A stretch of DNA of 64,000 nt, from contig NZ_KB849802.1 in assembly GCF_000369065.1 (NCBI RefSeq), positions 65,642 to 129,641 of the forward strand, written 5' to 3'. The notes under the pieces were generated by a model. The model searched no databases and was not told the DNA's origin. It saw nothing but the letters and a program-made list of their open reading frames with translations. Made by a program: the position numbers and the translations under genes. The stretch is from Acinetobacter haemolyticus CIP 64.3 = MTCC 9819. Lineage in GTDB: Bacteria > Pseudomonadota > Gammaproteobacteria > Pseudomonadales > Moraxellaceae. Position 1 is the stretch's first letter; every line of letters begins with the position of its first letter. Below are positions 17,782 to 26,890 of this stretch, one piece after another.

Positions 17782-19422
17782 TTATGGATGGGTACATGCA
17801 GTTAGCATATTGTTGTTTGAGTCAATCACTTTGGTTTTCACATCCAATAAACTCAGCATGGTTGGAAATAAGTTATCTTGACTCAGTTTTTTATCCTGTT
17901 GTTGTAACAAACAGTGCACTTGTTTTTCTGCCTGTTGCTGCCATGATTTAGAAAACCACATCAACATCGGAATATGGGTTTGTTGTGTTGGTGCGATTGC
18001 ATAGGGCGCGCCATGTAAATACATACCATGTTCACCAGTGGACTCACCATGATCTGATAAATACCACATTGCACTTCGATATTGCGTTGTATTTTTTAAT
18101 GTTTCTATTAATGTATCCAATATGTGATCTGTATAGAGCACCGTATTGTCGTAACTATTGATCAATTGATCATGATCACAACCTTGAATCGCATTGGTAT
18201 CACACGTTGGTTTAAACTGACTGAATACTCTCGGTACACGTTCATAATACGCAGGGCCATGACTGCCAATTTGATGTAACACAACCAAGCGTGGACGCGT
18301 ATCTTGTGCTGGAATTTTTTCTAGATAAACCTTTAAACTATCGACTAAAATTCCATCAAGACATTCATCATTCTTACACCATTTTTGTTGAAGCGTATCT
18401 GGTATTTTAAACTGTTCAACACGGTCACAGATTCCTTTACAACCTGAATTATTATCAATCCACGTCACTTGATAACCCGCTCGCTTAGCGATATCCAATA
18501 ACCCCTCACGATGACTGGCGAGTTGCTCATCATAATCCACTCTAGGCATGCCTGAAAACATACATGGCAAAGATACAGCCGTTGCTGTACCACAAGAGCT
18601 CACTTGGGAAAAATTGATGATCTCTTGCTGAGCAAGTTTGGGATTGGTATTTCTTGCATAACCATCTAAAGCGAAACTTTCAGCACGCGCAGTTTCACCG
18701 ACCACTAACACCATTAATTTAGGTAAATTTTCTGTATTTTGATCGTCAATCGTTGCATCCAAACCATAACCAAGCAAAGGTAAATTTTGATGAGGTACTT
18801 TCTTTTTATAATATGAAACCGAAGCCGCAAGCATATTTTGTGGTGATATCATACGTTTTAAATCACGATGCTCACGAAAAATCGCAGCAAAATCAACATA
18901 AAAAATAAATAATGTCCCAGCTACAATCAACAAAGCCAGTCCTGAAGCCACAACTTTCTTTAAAATTTGACCCGTGATCGGTTCAGATTTAATTTGCAGA
19001 AAAAGCATTGTAGTGATAGGAAAAATAATCATTCCTAGGACCCACAACAACAAACTCCATGACCATGTATCTCGAGCTTCTGCAAAATTAGTTTGCATGA
19101 TATTTTGAATTTGGTCGGCAGTGATCAACACCCCTAAACTTGTTACCGTATAAGAAGCTAACCCACCGATTACGATTAAAATCATCGCAATCAGTTTTGC
19201 ATTCCACTTCCAACTCACCCACTGCAAGATAAAGTTATATACGGCGATCACGACCATAACAGAGGCGGCAACAAATAAATTCGCCTTTATCCCTGTATAG
19301 GGTGTGAGTGATCGAAGTCTTTCATAAAAGCTAATATTAAGGAATAATCCCAACCAAACTGCCAACAAAAGGTTAAAAGTCAGTAGAGAAATGGCTTTGA
19401 TCTTGAGGTTTTGCAGCAGCAT
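17782..19422 (-). CDS. pmrC: Lipid A phosphoethanolamine transferase PmrC (EptA family)
   Basis: Inner-membrane enzyme with a periplasmic catalytic domain that transfers phosphoethanolamine from phosphatidylethanolamine to lipid A, lowering polymyxin binding. Five hydrophobic segments occupy the first 180 residues, followed by the sulfatase-fold domain with catalytic Thr in VVGETARAESF (about residue 244), SSCGTATAVSLPCMF, and metal-binding DHGES...HGMYLHGAP. Cysteines typical of EptA disulfides are present (e.g. CKGIC). First gene of pmrCAB. ATG 19422 is preferred; an in-frame GTG at 19431 is the alternative and would add three residues. A PmrA box lies upstream. Confidence 0.93.
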   Translation of the reverse strand: MLLQNLKIKAISLLTFNLLLAVWLGLFLNISFYERLRSLTPYTGIKANLFVAASVMVVIAVYNFILQWVSWKWNAKLIAMILIVIGGLASYTVTSLGVLITADQIQNIMQTNFAEARDTWSWSLLLWVLGMIIFPITTMLFLQIKSEPITGQILKKVVASGLALLIVAGTLFIFYVDFAAIFREHRDLKRMISPQNMLAASVSYYKKKVPHQNLPLLGYGLDATIDDQNTENLPKLMVLVVGETARAESFALDGYARNTNPKLAQQEIINFSQVSSCGTATAVSLPCMFSGMPRVDYDEQLASHREGLLDIAKRAGYQVTWIDNNSGCKGICDRVEQFKIPDTLQQKWCKNDECLDGILVDSLKVYLEKIPAQDTRPRLVVLHQIGSHGPAYYERVPRVFSQFKPTCDTNAIQGCDHDQLINSYDNTVLYTDHILDTLIETLKNTTQYRSAMWYLSDHGESTGEHGMYLHGAPYAIAPTQQTHIPMLMWFSKSWQQQAEKQVHCLLQQQDKKLSQDNLFPTMLSLLDVKTKVIDSNNNMLTACTHP

Positions 19423-19476
19423 GAAAGTCACACTCTACCAATCAATTTTGGAGTGTTGAAACCTTACTGAAACAAA

Positions 19477-19493
19477 CTTAAAAATGACTTAAA
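19477..19493 (-). promoter_or_regulatory. PmrA box of pmrCAB
   Basis: On the complement TTTAAG-TCATT-TTTAAG, a perfect direct repeat with a 5-bp spacer (11-bp period), matches the PmrA consensus HTTAAD-N5-HTTAAD. It lies about 55 bp upstream of pmrC, where it could replace or overlap the -35 region, so the operon is probably autoregulated. Confidence 0.8.
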
Positions 19494-19540
19494 GATAAAG
19501 GGCTCTAATTTGCTATAGAACCTCTCAAGGGTTTTATCAA

Positions 19541-19566
19541 TAAAAAATCGAGGCTTAACCTCGATT
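19541..19566 (-). terminator. Rho-independent terminator of the DcaP-like porin gene
   Basis: On the complement AATCGAGG-TTAAG-CCTCGATT gives an 8-bp stem followed by TTTTA, 25 bp after the porin stop. Confidence 0.85.
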
Positions 19567-19591
19567 CTTTATCCTTGCGTATAGGGATGTG

Positions 19592-20854
19592 TTAGAAGCT
19601 GTATTTCGCCATCAAACCAACACGATTATCTTTAAAAGACTTACCTTCAAATGTTTCACGCTTACCATTGATATATTCAACCCCTAAATCAATTGGTTTC
19701 GCAGGCGTATAAATAAAGTTGATCCAAGCTTGTTGTACTTTCTCATTGGCTGTGACATTGGCTTTGGCATAGTCAGTACCATCATCAGCAAAATGAGCAC
19801 CGTATGCTAATGTTGAACGCAAGTTAGGTAAGATTTTATAAGTTCCACCGACTTGTACAGCGATGACTTCATTTTGCTCTATATCATCATTTACTACGGT
19901 ATAAGCTGTGTTGCTGCCATAAAGATAACTGCTATCACCCACTACATAAGAGGCATCAGCAAAAAGCTTCAATGGGTCAGCAACTTTAAAGTCAGTTCCT
20001 AGAGCAATACCCCAACCAGTTTTATCGTCGCCAGCCTTTTCTGATTTATAATTTTCAACTAAAGCACGTGCTGAAGCAGAACCTTTACCTTCTGCATAAG
20101 CTTGTGTCACTTTAGCTGTCAACACAGGTAATCTATATTTAATTTTATCATCAGTTGCTGAGCTATCACCTTCTTCTGCTGAAACGAACAACTGTGTGGT
20201 TGGACCCAATTTGTAGTTATAACGGACTTGCGGAAGACGCTTTGTACCACCACCAATGTTGGTAGAGAAGTCTATCATTTCAGGCGCATGGCTCGATAGA
20301 AAGTTTGATGTGGTTTGGCCAAAGAGCCAGTTATCATAAGTTAAGTATGCATGACGAATACGTAATGCCTCATTGGTGCCCGCGAAGTCCACCTCAACTC
20401 TCCCTCCTACCTTGGCATCACCGACTGGCGTGGTAAAATCTAAACCAAGACGTGTTGTTTTAGCTGTGGCCCGTAATTTATCTTTCGCCTCACCTGTTGA
20501 CTTACTTACAGCATTAAAATCATCATCTGCACCTTCGATAATGTAGTTGGCATCTCCTCGAACAAAACCATACAGATTTACGTCAGCTCCCGCTTTCGAC
20601 TTTAAAGATGCTAATGGAGAAACAGGCGTGGTTACTTGAGGCTGGGTCTTAACTTCCGCTAATTGTACCTGCTGCTGCTGTTGTACCTGTCGTTGTTCTT
20701 GGACTAAAGCTTTTAATGCTTCAACTTCCTGACGAAGCTTTTGAATTTCTTCCTTATCGGAAGCTGCCGCATGTGCACCGCTCATCATCAAAGCCGTGAC
20801 CGTTAGCGCTAAACCTTTAATTACAAATGATTTACTATTTAGTGATAATTGCAT
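19592..20854 (-). CDS. DcaP-like trimeric outer-membrane porin
   Basis: 420 residues with a Sec signal peptide ending near GAHAA (residue 30), then a Glu/Gln-rich coiled coil (EEIQKLRQEVEALKALVQEQ region, about 34-72) typical of DcaP-family porins, and a beta-barrel domain beginning VNLYGFVRGDANY and ending in an aromatic residue (MAKYSF). DcaP proteins are trimeric Acinetobacter outer-membrane channels for negatively charged organic molecules such as dicarboxylates. Monocistronic, with its own terminator; 520 bp of upstream non-coding DNA suggests complex control. Confidence 0.88.
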   Translation of the reverse strand: MQLSLNSKSFVIKGLALTVTALMMSGAHAAASDKEEIQKLRQEVEALKALVQEQRQVQQQQQVQLAEVKTQPQVTTPVSPLASLKSKAGADVNLYGFVRGDANYIIEGADDDFNAVSKSTGEAKDKLRATAKTTRLGLDFTTPVGDAKVGGRVEVDFAGTNEALRIRHAYLTYDNWLFGQTTSNFLSSHAPEMIDFSTNIGGGTKRLPQVRYNYKLGPTTQLFVSAEEGDSSATDDKIKYRLPVLTAKVTQAYAEGKGSASARALVENYKSEKAGDDKTGWGIALGTDFKVADPLKLFADASYVVGDSSYLYGSNTAYTVVNDDIEQNEVIAVQVGGTYKILPNLRSTLAYGAHFADDGTDYAKANVTANEKVQQAWINFIYTPAKPIDLGVEYINGKRETFEGKSFKDNRVGLMAKYSF

Positions 20855-21378
20855 CGAAAACTCCTAATCTATATTTTATGTTGCCTATCCATGCGAAATT
20901 GATCCATATTTTTGCTAAGAACTAAAAGGATCAAACATTTTCCAATGTATTGAGGTGCATGAATTTGGTTACTACATCTAAAAAAATGATTTATATATAA
21001 AATAAAGTTGAAACTTGGATCGAAATAAGGTGAAACCATCTTTCCAATTTACCAAGATATTCTCTTTACTATATTTGGTAACAAATCCTACACAGCACCT
21101 TTATATTACAGAACGATTAAAAAAATATTTCATTATTCTTATTTAGACTTTAGGCTAATACCCACCTTCTTTCTCACTGTTTTTAGCTTCATTATTCACG
21201 TAATTCTAATAATGAAAAATATAAAACCCTCTTCATGCTTTATTCCATATTCACATAAATTTAGTATGATTGAATACATATTTAAATGGCGAAAGAATAC
21301 ACTTTCCAACTATGAAAAAGCATATGCAAAAAGATTAAAATAATATTTAATTAATTTATTTCAACAACTTAATACAAT
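20855..21378. other. Long AT-rich intergenic region
   Basis: About 520 bp between the porin start and the MFS transporter stop. An inverted repeat TTACCAA (21049-21055) / TTGGTAA (21075-21081) with a 19-bp spacer could be an operator. A 43-codon frame on the plus strand (21212-21343, MKNIKPSSCF...) lacks a Shine-Dalgarno and is not called. No other gene is visible. Confidence 0.5.
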
Positions 21379-22629
21379 TTAAGAGAATTTTTTATATTTC
21401 CACGAATAAATTGGTATTAATGTAAACATCCCAACAATCACAATAATCATCAAATAAAAGTAGTAACCTAATACATCCCCCAATATGCCGCTGAGCATGT
21501 AGAGTGAACCACTTACTGTCGCCATAATCGAAACCTGAAAGGTAAAATCAGTCCCTGCAAATTGTTTACGACTGTAATGCATAATCAAAGTCAGCATCAC
21601 CACCAGCAATAGAGCAGAACACGCATCTTCAAATGCATTGACTAGATATAGCCACAACGGACTAATCTGATAACCATGTTCATAGACAAAAGCCAAACAA
21701 ACATACCCCAGCAGGCTCAGGATTTTTAACCATGAAAATGCAATCAATGCAGTTGGTCTAGCTATATATTTCAGCAAGATACCTGCTATTCCTGCCCCAG
21801 CCAAAGCTGCGACTGCACCCAACATAGTGATATAAATTCCAATCTGTGAGAAGCTCAAGCCCATATCAACCATTAAAGGTTTGAGTAAGGGCCCCGACAA
21901 CCCATCTGCAATTTTGAAACTGACCAATACCAATAGCCATGCTTTTAATTCTGAAGAAGATTTAAAATAATCCAGATATGCAGTAATCGTTTTAAATATA
22001 GAGCGAGCTGGCTGATCATGCGCGGTTTGCACTTTGGCATGAATCGGTTCTTGAAACAAAAGTACAGGTAAGGTGTTCAAAAAAACCAATAGCGCCAAAA
22101 TCAAAAATGTTGCTTGCCAATGTAACCAATCCAAACACCACAACACGGCTCCACCGCCTACGATAAATCCAAGTCGTGAGCCAATCACTTGGATCGTATT
22201 CCCCCAGTGTTGTTGATCACTTTTTAGCAAATTTACTGCCAAGGCATCCGTGGCAATATCCTGCGTCGCGCCAGTCAGATTCATAAACAACAATAACCCA
22301 AAGAAAATCAACAAATAACTAGGTTGATCAAGCGCATGAATTGGGAAAAAAGATAGAATTACTAAAATGGTCACGCTGCATAATTGCGTTGGAATAATCC
22401 AACTGCGGTATTGCCCCAACCGTGACAATGCAACTCGATCCACAAATGGGGCCCAAAAGATTTTAATCGCCCAAGGCAACATCAATAATCCAAAACCACC
22501 GATATGCGCCAAAGACACACCTTGTGCTCTTAAAATTACAGGTAAAGCATGTGTCATAAAGCCAACAGGTAGACCTTGCGCCCAATATAACGAAAATAGC
22601 AGGAGATAAACCTGTCGAATATTAGGCAT
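21379..22629 (-). CDS. MFS transporter, AmpG/RhtX-like
   Basis: 416-residue inner-membrane protein with about twelve hydrophobic segments. The N-terminus (LYWAQGLPVGF, then a GFGLLMLPWAIKIFWAPFVDR loop near residue 50) is typical of the AmpG muropeptide permease/RhtX-FptX siderophore importer branch of the major facilitator superfamily, and TGATQDIATDALAV near residue 130 is a conserved AmpG-type motif. Length is nearer to RhtX (about 400) than AmpG (about 490). ATG 22629 has AGGA nine bases upstream; the TTG at 22653 is less likely. No peptidoglycan or siderophore genes are adjacent to decide the substrate. Confidence 0.85.
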   Translation of the reverse strand: MPNIRQVYLLLFSLYWAQGLPVGFMTHALPVILRAQGVSLAHIGGFGLLMLPWAIKIFWAPFVDRVALSRLGQYRSWIIPTQLCSVTILVILSFFPIHALDQPSYLLIFFGLLLFMNLTGATQDIATDALAVNLLKSDQQHWGNTIQVIGSRLGFIVGGGAVLWCLDWLHWQATFLILALLVFLNTLPVLLFQEPIHAKVQTAHDQPARSIFKTITAYLDYFKSSSELKAWLLVLVSFKIADGLSGPLLKPLMVDMGLSFSQIGIYITMLGAVAALAGAGIAGILLKYIARPTALIAFSWLKILSLLGYVCLAFVYEHGYQISPLWLYLVNAFEDACSALLLVVMLTLIMHYSRKQFAGTDFTFQVSIMATVSGSLYMLSGILGDVLGYYFYLMIIVIVGMFTLIPIYSWKYKKFS

Positions 22630-22774
22630 ACGAACGATTCCTATAATCTGCAATCCACATGTCGAAGTATCTATTCATTCCATTTTCAAGATCATAAAAT
22701 CTTATTTTTTGCCAATGCAGTGTATCGTATGACCGCTTAACATAATAAGAGGTTGTTATTTTAAATCTTTATTT

Positions 22775-23401
22775 ATGCCACAACATTTTCCTGATTTACC
22801 GCCATTAGTGCCACAACGTGGAAACTTTTATAGCCGAGAATTGTGTAAAAAACTCTTTTTAAGCCAAGGTTGGACGGTCGTCGGCGAAATTCCCAATCTT
22901 CCTAAAGCGGTAGCCATTATTTCACCACACACTTCAAATATTGATGGTTGGTATGGTTTTCTGGCGATTGGTGGCTTGGGACTAAAAATAACAGTGCTTG
23001 GGAAAGATACGTTGTTTAAACCACCCTTCAAAGCCTTTCTCAACTGGGCTGGCTTGATCCCTGTACGTCGCGATAGCTCATACGGGCTGACAGAACAAGT
23101 TGTTGCAACCATACACCAACACGAACGGATTTGGGTCGGTATGGCACCTGAAGGAACGCGAAAAAAAGCCGAGAAAATGAAAAGCGGTTTTTACCATATT
23201 GCGCATGCAGCAGGTATTCCAATCGTCATGTTTGCCTTTGATTATGATCATAAGACGATCTACAGCTTAGGTGCTTTCACACCAACAGGACATTATCAGC
23301 AAGATCTAGAGCAGATCATGCAACACTATGTTGGCCATTTCTCACCTAAAAACCCCGAATGGCTTGCAGAGCCATTACAAAAACTAGTGAAAAAAGACTA
23401 G
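22775..23401 (+). CDS. Lysophospholipid (1-acylglycerol-3-phosphate-type) acyltransferase family protein
   Basis: 208 residues of the PlsC-like acyltransferase fold. The catalytic H(X4)D motif appears as SPHTSNIDGWYG (His about residue 51), followed by GWAGLIPVRRDSSYG and the substrate-binding APEGTRKK motif near residue 128. Only weak membrane association is predicted. The family acylates glycerol phosphate or lysophospholipids; the exact acceptor is unknown. It is followed after 62 bp by a patatin-like lipoprotein, suggesting a role in membrane lipid turnover. Confidence 0.85.
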   Translation: MPQHFPDLPPLVPQRGNFYSRELCKKLFLSQGWTVVGEIPNLPKAVAIISPHTSNIDGWYGFLAIGGLGLKITVLGKDTLFKPPFKAFLNWAGLIPVRRDSSYGLTEQVVATIHQHERIWVGMAPEGTRKKAEKMKSGFYHIAHAAGIPIVMFAFDYDHKTIYSLGAFTPTGHYQQDLEQIMQHYVGHFSPKNPEWLAEPLQKLVKKD

Positions 23402-23463
23402 AAAAATAAGGGTAAATCTGATCTGATGTGCCCTTCCAATTGGTTAATTAATCTACATTCGAT

Positions 23464-24381
23464 ATGAATATTGCTCGACTTTCTTGTTTGGCGCTGGTCA
23501 GCTTCACTTTATTTGGCTGTGATCCCACTGCAAAGAAAACTGTTCCCACTCCGACGATGCAAGCACGTGAACCTGTGATTGCAATTGCTTTAGGCGGGGG
23601 CGGCGCAAAAGGCTTTGCTCATATTGGTGTGATCAAAGTATTAGAATCACATGGGATTAAACCTAAAATTGTCACGGGTACAAGTGCAGGCAGCTTTGTC
23701 GGCAGTATTTATGCCAGCGGACAAACGCCTTATCAAATGCAAAATCTTGCTGTGAAACTCCAAGAATCAGATATCCGTGATTTGACCATAAATAGTCAAG
23801 GATTTATTCTGGGTCAAAAGCTACAAAACTACGTCAACACTCAAATTGGAAACAAGCCAATTGAAAAATTTCCAATTCGTTTCGCAGCTGTAGCGACACG
23901 TTTAGATAATGGTAAAAAGGCTGAGTTCATTAAAGGAAATGCAGGACAAGCAGTTCGAGCGTCGTGTAGTATTCCAAACGTATTTGTACCTACCGTTATT
24001 GGAAATACCAAATATGTCGATGGTGGACTGGTCAGCCCGATTCCAGTGAAAACAGCAAAAGATATGGGTGCTGATATCGTGATTGCAGTAGATATCTCTG
24101 CCCGACCAACAGCCGATCGACCTGTCAGCATGTGGGGATTACTTGATCAAACGCTAAATATTATGGGACAGCAAAGTATCAATGAAGAACTCAATCAAGC
24201 CTCGATTGTAATCCAGCCTAAAGTCGGACATCTGGGTGTACTTGATTTAAAATCCAGTCATCAAGCCATTCTTGAAGGTGAAAAAGCAGCTCAAGCGAAG
24301 ATTGTTGCGATTCAAAATGCGATTACTACATTTAAGAAATCACCAGCTGCATTAAAACCTGCCCCGACACCTAAATTCTAA
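23464..24381 (+). CDS. Patatin-like phospholipase family lipoprotein
   Basis: 305 residues, RssA-like patatin. A lipoprotein signal peptide with lipobox LFGC (cleavage before Cys about 20) precedes the catalytic domain: oxyanion loop GGGGAKG near 45, nucleophile elbow GTSAGSF near 73 and the catalytic DGG dyad near residue 183. Such enzymes hydrolyse acyl esters of phospholipids; the lipidation places it in the envelope. Downstream lies a complex hairpin region before nfeD. Confidence 0.9.
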   Translation: MNIARLSCLALVSFTLFGCDPTAKKTVPTPTMQAREPVIAIALGGGGAKGFAHIGVIKVLESHGIKPKIVTGTSAGSFVGSIYASGQTPYQMQNLAVKLQESDIRDLTINSQGFILGQKLQNYVNTQIGNKPIEKFPIRFAAVATRLDNGKKAEFIKGNAGQAVRASCSIPNVFVPTVIGNTKYVDGGLVSPIPVKTAKDMGADIVIAVDISARPTADRPVSMWGLLDQTLNIMGQQSINEELNQASIVIQPKVGHLGVLDLKSSHQAILEGEKAAQAKIVAIQNAITTFKKSPAALKPAPTPKF

Positions 24382-24400
24382 AAAAAGGACATAGCAGCTA

Positions 24401-24419
24401 TCGATATTTCAAATATCGA
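24401..24419. repeat. Perfect 9-bp palindrome after the patatin gene
   Basis: TCGATATTT-C-AAATATCGA, a single-base centre, 19 bp after the stop. Without a T tract it is not a standard terminator; could be a binding site. Confidence 0.5.
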
Positions 24420-24422
24420 CAG

Positions 24423-24495
24423 CTCCTGTATATTCATAGAGTTAATGATCTGCTAGAGTACAGGAGATGAATAAATTTTCATCTCCTGTATTTTT
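24423..24495 (+). terminator. Terminator with alternative upstream pairing, before nfeD
   Basis: TACAGGAGATGA (24459-24470) and TCATCTCCTGTA (24479-24490) form a perfect 12-bp stem followed by TTTTT, ending 17 bp before nfeD. The first eight bases of the 5' arm (TACAGGAG) can instead pair with CTCCTGTA at 24423-24430, an exact copy of part of the 3' arm. The two pairings exclude each other, as in attenuators. Confidence 0.7.
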
Positions 24496-24512
24496 ATAAT
24501 GCGAGCAAATCT

Positions 24513-24974
24513 ATGGAATTTGTAGTTGAGCCTTGGCACTGGTTTGTATTAGGGATTTTACTCATTCTTTCAGAGTTAATTATACCTGCGTTTGCCGCGC
24601 TATGGTTCGGCATAGCTGCCATCATGGTCTGCATTTTATTATGGCTCTTCCCAATGATGGGATTTCCAACTCAAGTCATTACTTGGGGAATTTTATCTAT
24701 TTTATGCACACTTCTTTGGTTCAAATTTATCAAACCGTTATCTATCGACAAAACCAAGGCTGGTCTTTCTCGTGAAGCCACCATTGGTCAAGTGGGTATG
24801 GTGATTCAAACAGGTCTTGAGCATGAACAAATTCTGGTTCGTTTCTCATTGCCTGTATTGGGTTCTGATGAATGGCATTGTCGCTGTACAACGCCAGTCA
24901 AAGTGGGTGATCGCGTTCGAGTAATTGATATTTTGGGCAATGATTTAGTCGTCCAACCACATTGCAATTCATAA
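24513..24974 (+). CDS. NfeD family membrane protein
   Basis: 153 residues with two to three membrane helices (about 10-80), including the FVLGILLILSELIIPAF-like first segment, followed by a soluble OB-fold domain (DEWHCRC...VKVGDRVRVIDILGNDLVV) characteristic of short NfeD proteins. NfeD proteins partner SPFH/stomatin proteins, and the next gene 18 bp downstream is one. Role: probably membrane-domain scaffolding or protein quality control at the inner membrane. Confidence 0.9.
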   Translation: MEFVVEPWHWFVLGILLILSELIIPAFAALWFGIAAIMVCILLWLFPMMGFPTQVITWGILSILCTLLWFKFIKPLSIDKTKAGLSREATIGQVGMVIQTGLEHEQILVRFSLPVLGSDEWHCRCTTPVKVGDRVRVIDILGNDLVVQPHCNS

Positions 24975-24992
24975 ACAAAAAGAGGGTTTCAA

Positions 24993-25844
24993 ATGTCTGT
25001 CGGTACTATAGTTGTCATTGCGTTTTTAGCATTTGTTGCGACAACCATTTTCAAAGGGGTACGTCTCGTTCCTCAAGGCTACAAATGGATTGTTCAACGA
25101 TTAGGTAAATACCATACCACTCTACAGCCAGGTTTGAATTTCGTGATTCCGTATATTGACGAAGTCGCTTATAAAATCACCACCAAAGATATTGTTTTGG
25201 ATATTCCTTCGCAAGAAGTGATTACCAGTGATAATGCTGTATTAGTGATGAATGCTGTGGCATATATCAATATTACAACACCTGAAAAAGCAGTCTATGG
25301 TATTGAGAACTATAACTGGGCGATTCAGAACATGGTTCAAACTTCACTGCGTTCAATTGCTGGTGAAATGGCTTTAGATGATGCTTTGTCTTCTCGAGAT
25401 CAGATCAAAGCGAAGCTTAAAGCTGCGATTTCTGACGATATTGCAGATTGGGGAATTACCCTTAAAACGGTTGAGATCCAAGACATTCAACCATCACACA
25501 CTATGCAATCAGCAATGGAAGCCCAAGCTGCTGCTGAACGTCAACGTCGTGCAACCGTAACTAAAGCAGATGGTGAGAAACAAGCTGCGATCTTAGAGGC
25601 TGATGGTCGTTTAGAAGCTTCTCGTCGTGATGCAGAAGCACAAGTTGTCCTTGCTGAAGCATCTAAACGTGCAATTGAAATGGTAACAAGTGCAGTTGGC
25701 GATAAAGAAACGCCTGTTGCTTACTTGCTTGGTGAGCAATATGTTAAAGCCATGCAAGAGTTATCAAAATCAAATAATGCGAAAACAGTGGTGTTACCAG
25801 CCGATGTACTCAATACAATTCGTGGATTAATGGGCAAACACTAA
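24993..25844 (+). CDS. SPFH/Band 7 (stomatin-like, QmcA-type) protein
   Basis: 283 residues: one N-terminal membrane helix (VVIAFLAFVATTIF), an SPFH domain starting VPQGYKWIVQRLGKYHTTLQPGLNF, then an Ala/Glu-rich coiled coil (about 175-230) and a C-terminal tail. Stomatin-type proteins oligomerise on the inner face of membranes and often regulate partner proteases or channels. The nfeD-SPFH pair is a standard operon. A GAGGG eight bases upstream supports the start. Confidence 0.93.
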   Translation: MSVGTIVVIAFLAFVATTIFKGVRLVPQGYKWIVQRLGKYHTTLQPGLNFVIPYIDEVAYKITTKDIVLDIPSQEVITSDNAVLVMNAVAYINITTPEKAVYGIENYNWAIQNMVQTSLRSIAGEMALDDALSSRDQIKAKLKAAISDDIADWGITLKTVEIQDIQPSHTMQSAMEAQAAAERQRRATVTKADGEKQAAILEADGRLEASRRDAEAQVVLAEASKRAIEMVTSAVGDKETPVAYLLGEQYVKAMQELSKSNNAKTVVLPADVLNTIRGLMGKH

Positions 25845-25858
25845 ACCATGATTCTCGA

Positions 25859-25886
25859 AAAAAAGCGGCAAATTTGCCGCTTTTTT
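25859..25886. terminator. Bidirectional terminator between the SPFH gene and ispA
   Basis: AAAAAAGCGGCAAA / TTTGCCGCTTTTTT is a perfect 14-bp palindrome with A and T tracts on both sides, serving the two convergent genes. Confidence 0.92.
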
Positions 25887-25897
25887 ATCCTTTATTT

Positions 25898-26809
25898 TTA
25901 GCTTTTTCGAGCAAGCAAAAAGTGTGAAATAGCAGTTAACTCCTGCGCTTGGTCACCAAAATACGCCAATGCATCAAAAGCCTGATCATGTAAAGTCTGA
26001 GCATAGGTTTTAGCCTGTTCCAAACCCATCAGTGCAGGATAAGTTGATTTCTGCACTTGTTCATCCTTGCCCGCAGTCTTTCCTAAAGTTTCAGTACTGG
26101 CTGTAATATCTAAAATATCATCTTGCACTTGGAAAGCTAAACCAATGGTTTGCCCGAATTGACGTAATTTCGGAATTGCTGGATCCGTCCCTGCAAAAAC
26201 AGTAACTGCCCCCATCATGATCGCAGCCTGAATCAATGCCCCTGTTTTATTACGATGAATATTTTCTAATTCAGTTTGATCAACTTGTTTTCCTTCGGCT
26301 TGTAGGTCTAATATCTGCCCAGCAACCATTTTTGAACTCGCAGTTGCCAAAATCTGCATTTGCTTGAGTACGATCTGACTATCTATACCCTGTCCTTGTT
26401 CATCAAATAAACGACTGCCAAGGATCTCAAATGCCATCGATTGCAAAATATCTCCTGCCAGCAATGCCGTGTCTTCACCAAATACCACATGACAAGTTGG
26501 TTGACCACGACGTAATAAATCATTATCCATACATGGCAAATCATCATGTGCCAAGGAATAACAATGAATTAACTCAACGGCAACGGCAGCACGGCGAACT
26601 GCGGCAAAATTATGATTTGGTTTTAACGAAGCTGTGGCATAGCACAATGCTGGACGAACACGCTTGCCCCCAAGCATGACTGCATGATGGACGGCTGCTT
26701 TTAACGGTTCTGGAATAGAAAATGCAGCTAATGCAGTCAATAAATCTTGTTGAATACGTTGTTGAGCTTGTTTTAAAACATCCGCATTAACTGGAGAAAT
26801 AGATGACAC
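25898..26809 (-). CDS. ispA: Farnesyl diphosphate synthase (polyprenyl synthetase)
   Basis: 303 residues. The two Asp-rich motifs are clear: DDLPCMDND (FARM, about residues 94-102) and DDILD (SARM, about 235), with GGKRVRP near 50 for the IPP site. The CLLHDD-type chain-length region and total length match IspA, which condenses IPP with DMAPP/GPP to farnesyl diphosphate in the cytoplasm for ubiquinone, peptidoglycan carrier and hopanoid-type lipids. The start is GTG 26809 with GAGG five bases upstream, and that GAGG is the 3' arm of a long hairpin, so translation may be controlled by structure. Stop lies next to a bidirectional terminator. Confidence 0.93.
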   Translation of the reverse strand: MSSISPVNADVLKQAQQRIQQDLLTALAAFSIPEPLKAAVHHAVMLGGKRVRPALCYATASLKPNHNFAAVRRAAVAVELIHCYSLAHDDLPCMDNDLLRRGQPTCHVVFGEDTALLAGDILQSMAFEILGSRLFDEQGQGIDSQIVLKQMQILATASSKMVAGQILDLQAEGKQVDQTELENIHRNKTGALIQAAIMMGAVTVFAGTDPAIPKLRQFGQTIGLAFQVQDDILDITASTETLGKTAGKDEQVQKSTYPALMGLEQAKTYAQTLHDQAFDALAYFGDQAQELTAISHFLLARKS

Positions 26810-26814
26810 AATTG

Positions 26815-26887
26815 CCTCGAAATATTGAATAAAAAATGATATGACAAGATTTGTCGGAATGTCGACATCATATCATCAATTTCGAGG
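26815..26887 (-). promoter_or_regulatory. Structured leader of ispA pairing the Shine-Dalgarno sequence
   Basis: In the ispA transcript CCTCGAAAT (26887-26879) pairs with ATTTCGAGG (26823-26815), an inner ATGATATGA pairs with TCATATCAT, and the apex can form TGTCG/CGACA. The GAGG in the outer 3' arm is the only Shine-Dalgarno of ispA, five bases before its GTG. The DNA also contains the palindrome ATGTCGACAT in this interval. Nested stems of 9, 9 and 5 bp make this unlikely to be chance. Confidence 0.6.
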
Positions 26888-26890
26888 AAG

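Noticed and set aside
21212..21343. 43-codon plus-strand frame in the intergenic region downstream of the MFS gene
   Set aside because: No Shine-Dalgarno, very AT-rich codons expected by chance in such DNA, and no resemblance to a known small protein.
24401..24419. Palindrome after the patatin gene as its terminator
   Set aside because: No T tract follows; listed only as a repeat.
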